From NCBI GenBank assembly GCA_034509495.1, contig CM067514.1, forward strand, positions 10,326,165-10,390,164: a stretch of 64,000 nucleotides of DNA. The letters run 5' to 3'. Shown piece by piece: positions 62,601 to 64,000 of the stretch (positions are counted from its first letter, which is position 1; each line of letters starts with the position of its first letter). Source of the stretch: Acestrorhynchus altus (taxonomy: Eukaryota > Chordata > Actinopteri > Characiformes > Acestrorhynchidae). The notes beneath the pieces are model-generated. The model did not search any database and was not told where the DNA came from. It saw only the letters and a program-made list of their open reading frames with translations. Made by a program: the position numbers and the translations under genes.

Positions 62601-63072
62601 TTTTTTCCAGTGTGTGTGAGGGACAATATCACCAGAGGTCATGCTGTGTTGTTTTTTCACTATGCTGCCCAGGTAGACTCCCTGCAAAGCGTAGAGCCCC
62701 ACTGTAATATAGCACAGCTGATCCACTCTGCCACTATTCAGCTGTTTGGTCTTCATGTATGCCAATTCTCTTCTGTTTATTTATTTAGATATTAGCAATC
62801 AATGTTTTCTAAAGAAAAAAATCCACATCAAATGTGGATTCAAAGGTGTTCATGAGGTGTCCTATTTTTTCCCATTAATAATAAACCAGGAACCTACTTG
62901 TACAGTGATAGGTGATGTTTTTTTTTTCCTTCTTTAGATTCTAGATGTACGGAATGTGCTAGTGGTAGTGTCAAGATGGTATGGAGGGATCCTTCTTGGC
63001 CCTGACCGCTTCAAACACATCAACAACTGTGCCAGAAATATCCTCGTCCAAGAGGGCTACACAGAAATGATG
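27630..63072 (+). CDS. impact: IMPACT (RWD-domain inhibitor of GCN2 activation), 3'-partial
   Basis: Cytosolic protein that binds GCN1 through its RWD domain and limits GCN2 activation and eIF2-alpha phosphorylation. Coding exons: 27630-27671, 27746-27874, 28711-28763, 29451-29513, 30102-30187, 46065-46190, 46451-46545, 53317-53390, 57792-57882, 62938-63072; 894 nt, 298 codons, in phase. The RWD domain runs from VEEIEALSSIYGDEWCVID through PEDYPSSAPPIYQI to ENVGESILYLWVEKIREFL. An acidic linker (TEEEDEDWDEVPDYSALKL) follows. The ancient Impact/UPF0029 domain starts at TDRRSTFQPHLAPVVTPKQ and includes YENKKIASATHNIYAYR, DCEDDGETAAGGRLLHLLQ and VVVSRWYGGILLGPDRFKHI. Human IMPACT has 320 aa; the last exon (about 20 residues) lies right of base 64000. 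Intron 6 appears to use a GC donor (GCAG|gcaagt at 46191). Introns 5, 7, 8 and 9 are swollen by repeats. Confidence 0.97.
28098..28491 (+). repeat. MITE (GGGC(G/A)ATA-TIR family), copy 2, left end lost
   Basis: Body matches the copy at 29567-29989 from gggatgtggattgaggtgat onward. The right terminal repeat tccatcacccagccctac is present. It lies in impact intron 2. Confidence 0.65.
28586..28669. repeat. (ATT)n/(AGT)n microsatellite before impact exon 3
   Basis: ATT units followed by TAG units end about 40 bp before the exon-3 acceptor (28711). The long hydrophobic frames across it are artefacts. Confidence 0.9.
29567..29989 (+). repeat. MITE (GGGC(G/A)ATA-TIR family), copy 3, complete
   Basis: Left end taggcctgggcaatatatca; right end tatattgcccagcccta, a 16-bp imperfect inverted repeat. 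423 bp, no coding capacity, in impact intron 4. It serves as the reference for the copies at 6.8 and 28.1 kb. The superfamily was not established because no clear target duplication is visible. Confidence 0.8.
30188..31837. other. impact intron 5, first part: no feature recognised
   Basis: AT-rich intronic sequence without convincing exons, repeats or RNA genes. A short aagaaccta-type dispersed motif near 31740-31800 may be a decayed repeat. Confidence 0.4.
31838..32192. mobile_element. Fragment of a Tc1-like family (TTTTGG-CCATATAGTG ends)
   Basis: Left end gtggacagtattgggccact; then gattgcattcaatgacgagt; then gaactgttccactgctccac and tctgctccagagagtcctat; right end gggtgtacataaacatgtga. 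Same blocks recur at 34.2, 46.7, 53.0, 55.6, 55.9 and 59.8 kb. The transposase middle is deleted. Confidence 0.65.
33030..33350 (-). mobile_element. Reverse-transcriptase fragment of a Rex1/CR1-like LINE
   Basis: Minus-strand translation in shifting frames gives RERTPVSINWTTVDSV, ISQKSLHG, HTTQVVKKAQQHLFYLRNLK and GLNPNILD, the RT thumb region. It then jumps by internal deletion to a C-terminal block (CLRKTGRIIRTALTQAT). No catalytic motif remains. It is embedded in impact intron 5. Confidence 0.7.
33866..34002. repeat. (GT)n microsatellite, ~137 bp
   Basis: GT run with a few GTAT interruptions in the first half and pure at the 3' half. Valine/cysteine and histidine/threonine frames across it are artefacts. 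Confidence 0.95.
34214..34385. mobile_element. Second fragment of the CCATATAGTG-end Tc1-like family
   Basis: Opens atggacaccccatctaatga, then ttgcacccattgctgacaca and agagaagtactgccaataaa. This is the terminal portion of the family, otherwise truncated. Confidence 0.55.
34740..35270. mobile_element. Probable decayed DNA-transposon remnant
   Basis: Wording such as tggtgtcctgcaataatcca, ttggggataggtctggcaat and a cgcgccatccgttgg block resembles reversed Tc1-type transposase sequence, but it is too diverged to assign. It is listed to explain two ORFs here that I do not consider genes. Confidence 0.35.
35740..36238 (-). other. Unassigned open frame (124 aa at 36238-35864) with overlapping frame
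   Basis: The frame starts MTKDRQKGKQSGKRVRV, is rich in basic residues, and ends with a RKKRFKRNNQNKW segment and stop. A second frame on the same strand (36045-35737) overlaps it. I recognise no domain. It lies deep in impact intron 5 on the opposite strand. Either a fragment of a mobile element (5' part of a LINE-like ORF is one possibility) or chance. Confidence 0.25.
37071..37084. promoter_or_regulatory. Perfect X-box palindrome GTTACCATGGTAAC
   Basis: A 14-bp perfect palindrome matching the RFX consensus (GTnRCC-n-RGYAAC) in both halves. It could be an enhancer element within impact intron 5; function is inferred from motif only. Confidence 0.45.
38154..38167. promoter_or_regulatory. 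X-box-like site GTTGCCATGGTGAC
   Basis: Left half is consensus; right half has one mismatch. It lies 1.1 kb from the perfect site at 37071. Confidence 0.3.
38370..39075 (+). mobile_element. Tc1-like transposon, internally deleted, right half of transposase open
   Basis: Inverted ends: gcctggacaaaaatgatgg (38440-38458) against ccatcatttctgtccaggc (39007-39025); similarity continues outward. The open frame 38598-38993 covers the DDE C-terminal half: second Asp in WALQQDNDPNTAKN and the Glu in SDLNPIEHLWKELK, with typical Tc1 spacing. The DNA-binding N terminus and first Asp are missing, so it cannot be autonomous. It is located in impact intron 5. Confidence 0.85.
39540..39603 (+). mobile_element. 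Rex1-like LINE 3' tail fragment
   Basis: Contains gaatttccctctaagggatc followed by aataaagta and an imperfect (CAAT/CTAC) tail. It is the same tail as the LINE at 11.5 kb, plus strand. Confidence 0.5.
39725..40445 (+). repeat. Unrecognised ~600-bp module, copy 1 of 3
   Basis: Marked by agaaaagcttgcttggctgt, then aatttccaagcaatttttaa, aagttgaaggtgta, then ctcactgatgctgtatt, tcaaggtgaatgctagtaat, caaaagaaaatgag, gactgatttcagg, ending ttgttttcatttgttctcta. An open frame 40066-40323 spans the 3' half. Confidence 0.6.
41625..41668. repeat. (TC)n microsatellite
   Basis: 22 TC units, uninterrupted, in impact intron 5 between module copies 1 and 2. Confidence 0.95.
41812..42470 (+). repeat. Unrecognised ~600-bp module, copy 2 of 3
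   Basis: The same ordered blocks as copy 1 (agaaagctcacttggttcta; aatttccaagcaaatttta; gaggttgaaggtgtg; cttactgatgctgtattta; aaggtgaatgccactgatca; ttgttttcatttgttcttta). Open frame 42220-42468 shows DLHFKVNATDQKK, comparable with DLHFKVNASNQKK in copy 1. Confidence 0.6.
43140..43600 (+). repeat. Unrecognised ~600-bp module, copy 3 of 3
   Basis: Shares attagtattaaaacaacgtg, ttgctgacgctgtatttatt, aaggtgaattgctgtaatca and gagtgactgatttcaaattt with the other copies. Open frame 43337-43546 includes CIFKVNCCNQEKM. Its 5' part is less well matched. Confidence 0.55.
43921..43985. repeat. (TA)n microsatellite
   Basis: A pure TA tract of about 65 bp in impact intron 5. Confidence 0.95.
43986..46064. 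other. impact intron 5, last part: nothing recognised
   Basis: AT-rich sequence leading to the exon-6 acceptor at 46064. Short open frames lack any family resemblance. Confidence 0.4.
46732..46989. mobile_element. Fragment 3 of the CCATATAGTG-end Tc1-like family
   Basis: Includes ctcttgttgaatgcgatcaa then acactcacagcagttctcca; right end ggtgtcccgatacttttgcc then catatagtgtgt. A four-fold cacttgaaa microrepeat follows immediately. It is in impact intron 7. Confidence 0.65.
47180..47770 (+). mobile_element. Tc1-like transposon remnant with broken transposase
   Basis: Follows the order of a Tc1 coding region: cagaaaagcatctcagaatg, agctgaggctccagtgggca, aggctggtctgatgaatttt, gatggtagggtcagaatttc, gtcaacagtccaagctgttg, aaggaatgtttccaacatct then tgtggaatc. 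Frames are broken by indels and stops. Same family as 19.1-19.6 kb. Confidence 0.8.
47860..48120 (-). repeat. Dispersed fish repeat (GGAGGAACCAGGCTC family)
   Basis: Contains aaaaactcctgctggaggaa then aaaccttgggaggaaccagg then gaaagacccattctcctctg, a wording I recall from many teleost introns. Its class is not certain. Confidence 0.45.
48121..49566. other. impact intron 7, middle: nothing recognised
   Basis: No coding similarity or strong repeat. A short antisense frame at 48743-48952 has no features. Confidence 0.4.
49567..49646. repeat. (TA)n(TG)n microsatellite
   Basis: About 35 bp TA then 45 bp TG, uninterrupted. Confidence 0.95.
50830..51300. repeat. Degenerate ACCAG(C/T)TT-type minisatellite
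   Basis: Repeated variants of ctgaccagt, tggtttaccagt, gaccagcttct, taaccagctagttt and tcaaccat over 470 bp in impact intron 7. A (GATGAT)n tract (50808-50828) precedes it. Confidence 0.6.
51545..52070 (+). mobile_element. Tc1-like transposase remnant, 140-aa open frame
   Basis: Open frame 51626-52045 reads WKKVMWSDEFRCTLFQSDG (first Asp of the triad), GSAMIWGCCSWSGLGPATLF, MRSADYLNILNEQVIPSMD, DIFQNENARIHQAQIVKEWF. The usual second catalytic Asp (D in DDNARIH of relatives) is E here, and the Glu region is deleted. Both termini are missing. It differs in family from the 38.4 and 47.2 kb copies. Confidence 0.85.
53010..53130. mobile_element. Fragment 4 of the CCATATAGTG-end Tc1-like family
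   Basis: Shares the ccactgcttcatggttcaatgc and ggggctttatactccac blocks with the 31.8 and 55.6 kb fragments. Confidence 0.5.
54505..55550 (-). mobile_element. Tc1-like transposon, minus orientation, one end lost
   Basis: Left terminal sequence gaaaataattcacagcgctt resembles the element at 13085. Minus-strand transposase blocks in broken frames: VTLRELQHCSVERREPSRRT, NISAVLNQSTMYGRVARWKQ, SALDLRLG. Its other end stops near 55550, where a different Tc1-like fragment begins. It is in impact intron 8. Confidence 0.8.
55568..55973. mobile_element. Fragments 5 and 6 of the CCATATAGTG-end Tc1-like family
   Basis: Fragment 5 (55568-55803) has ttccactgctccacagctcc, tctgctccagagagtcctgt and the end ggtggcgtccataaatattt. 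Fragment 6 (55880-55973) repeats only the last 90 bp, ending tggtgtccacaaacatttgg. They abut the Tc1-like element at 54.5 kb. Confidence 0.65.
56602..56644. repeat. (TA)n microsatellite
   Basis: A pure TA run of about 43 bp. Confidence 0.95.
56985..57135. repeat. CCTAGCAAC-type minisatellite
   Basis: Variants gtagcaacaacctagcagct, attgcctagcaaccacttagcag and agtagcaatcacc form a decayed short-unit array, a pattern I recall from other fish introns. Confidence 0.55.
57291..57560 (-). mobile_element. 3' end of a Rex1-like LINE, 5'-truncated
   Basis: Reads as the inverse of 11280-11510: (TCTTA)n-like tail, agggaaattaaggttccag, and gtaggaggggggtattgcac then attattattatgtgcac. No coding part is present. 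It lies 230 bp upstream of impact exon 9. Confidence 0.8.
57883..59764. other. impact intron 9, first part: nothing recognised
   Basis: Unique-looking sequence. A short (GA)n tract lies at 58494-58520. No coding similarity. Confidence 0.4.
59765..60035. mobile_element. Fragment 7 of the CCATATAGTG-end Tc1-like family
   Basis: Includes gttgtggagcagtggatctg, cattcaacatcctgacctca, tccgaatgcaatcctcacaa, and the end acccaatacttttgtccata then ttgcatag. Confidence 0.6.
60036..61079. other. impact intron 9, middle: nothing recognised
   Basis: AT-rich; no coding similarity and no clear repeat. Confidence 0.4.
61080..61390 (-). mobile_element. Tc1-like transposon fragment, CTATCAGCC end
   Basis: Starts acacctatcagccagaacat, a known Tc1-type terminal wording. 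It then reads inversely through the transposase C-terminal end (gagggatggattccacaaaa; gttagcagcagtcc) and jumps to an N-terminal piece (ttttggtaggtactgaccac). The element end at 20781 appears related. Confidence 0.65.
61391..62937. other. impact intron 9, last part: nothing recognised
   Basis: No coding similarity. A strong pyrimidine tract directly precedes the exon-10 acceptor at 62937. Confidence 0.4.
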
Positions 63073-63841
63073 GTGAGATTGTTGTAATTGTATGCTTATT
63101 GACATGCTTGCTTGTAACATGCCAGATGTGACATAATTAGGTTTGCACAGGTGTAATTTTAATACAATCTATGTAGATCAGGGAATATGTACTAGCGCAT
63201 CTCAAAAAAATGTAATATTGTTAAAAAGCTTGTTTGACTTTCATTCAAAAAGGTAAACAGTCATACACGGCCCTAATTAATATCCATGATATCAGAAGAA
63301 ATGCTGGAGTACCAGGTGTCTACAAACATTTTGGACTATTTCTGTTGGTCTATCCATCATGAAACGGAATGTGCTACAGCTGTGTTCATTGCCTTTGTAC
63401 AGACCGTTTGCCTGAACCCACAAATACCTATACATTTCTCTTTTATTAAGATTTGTTGTTGCCACTTTGGAAAACAAAATATTCTTCCTCACTTGTGCTG
63501 TAATTGGTATGGAAATATTTATTCAGCAGGTCAGCTCTTGAGCCTGCATCCCTGGCTCTAAAGCAACGGGCAAGAACAAGGTTATGCAGATCATGAAATT
63601 GAGGTTTGGAGGAGGCTTTGCGGAGGCTTACGTGGCGAGACGCTGACTTCTGCCAGTGGATTCATTGTTTGTTGTTGTTGTTTTTTTTTCCTTTCATTTC
63701 TGTGCAAATAAGGACATGTGAGCAGCTGCAGGATTGTCATGGTTACAAGGGTGATGGGTTGTTCTGGATTTTCAACTGGGTTCCAGATCTTTACCCTAGG
63801 CTTCCATATGGTATTGATCTCCTTGCATGTCCACACCCCTT

Positions 63842-63843
<2 letters not shown>
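63073..63843. other. impact intron 10, start: nothing recognised
   Basis: Follows the donor ATGATG|gtgaga. No candidate for the last impact exon (a basic, lysine-rich C terminus) is seen before base 64000. Confidence 0.45.

Positions 63844-63897
<54 letters not shown>
63844..63897. repeat. (CA)n microsatellite
   Basis: A pure CA run of about 54 bp. Confidence 0.95.
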
Positions 63898-63901
<4 letters not shown>

Positions 63902-64000
63902 GTTTTTAAAGGTTGAGTTCTATTCAATTCTCCTTCTAATGAGGAAAGCAGTGTTCCAGTCTGTTCTTGTCACTGACTTTGATGAAAATGAGGACTGATG

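Noticed and set aside
1..64000. CRISPR array, bacterial operon, rRNA or endogenous retrovirus
   Set aside because: No spaced direct repeats of the right kind, no prokaryotic gene organisation, no rRNA wording and no LTR/gag/pol/env blocks; the only reverse transcriptase is of the non-LTR type.

Overview
This is eukaryotic nuclear DNA from a ray-finned (teleost) fish. The evidence is spliced vertebrate genes with GT-AG introns, Tc1-like transposons, a Rex1/Babar-type LINE, a tRNA-derived SINE, palindromic MITEs and long dinucleotide microsatellites. The repeat mix resembles what I recall of otophysan fishes such as characins or catfish; that part is weak inference. I see no bacterial operon, phage, CRISPR array or rRNA.

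Five protein-coding genes can be read exon by exon, with reading frame kept at every junction. From left to right: (1) pak2, minus strand, CRIB/kinase, codons 1-459, with the last coding exon(s) lying left of base 1; (2) pigx, minus strand, complete, a GPI-mannosyltransferase I subunit; (3) cep19, plus strand, complete, a centriole/cilium protein, head-to-head with pigx; (4) ing5, minus strand, complete, a PHD-finger chromatin reader, tail-to-tail with cep19; (5) impact, plus strand, head-to-head with ing5, ten coding exons spread over 35 kb, with the last exon beyond base 64000. The cep19-pigx-pak2 block matches, as I recall it, human 3q29. ing5 and impact lie elsewhere in human, so their junction with this block is a fish arrangement or an older linkage.

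Region by region: 1-9.5 kb is pak2 with small intronic repeats. 9.78-11.51 kb is a 5'-truncated, frameshifted LINE, followed by a 496-bp TA-rich microsatellite. 12.4-17.0 kb is pigx, whose last intron holds a Tc1-like element split by a SINE. 17.0-17.6 kb is the pigx/cep19 divergent promoter, which contains a minisatellite and an X-box-like site. 19.0-22.1 kb is intergenic with decayed Tc1 copies and MITEs. 26.4-27.6 kb is the ing5/impact divergent promoter with two inverted CCAAT boxes. 27.6-64 kb is impact, where introns hold at least four Tc1-like transposase remnants, seven fragments of another Tc1-like family, LINE fragments, several microsatellites and three diverged copies of an unrecognised ~600-bp module.

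No new multi-gene system is evident. The observations most worth checking are an inferred GC-AG intron in impact, the X-box-like site at cep19, the triplicated module at 39.7-43.6 kb, the nested SINE-in-Tc1 with target-site duplications, and splice donors embedded in or next to microsatellites in pak2 and pigx.
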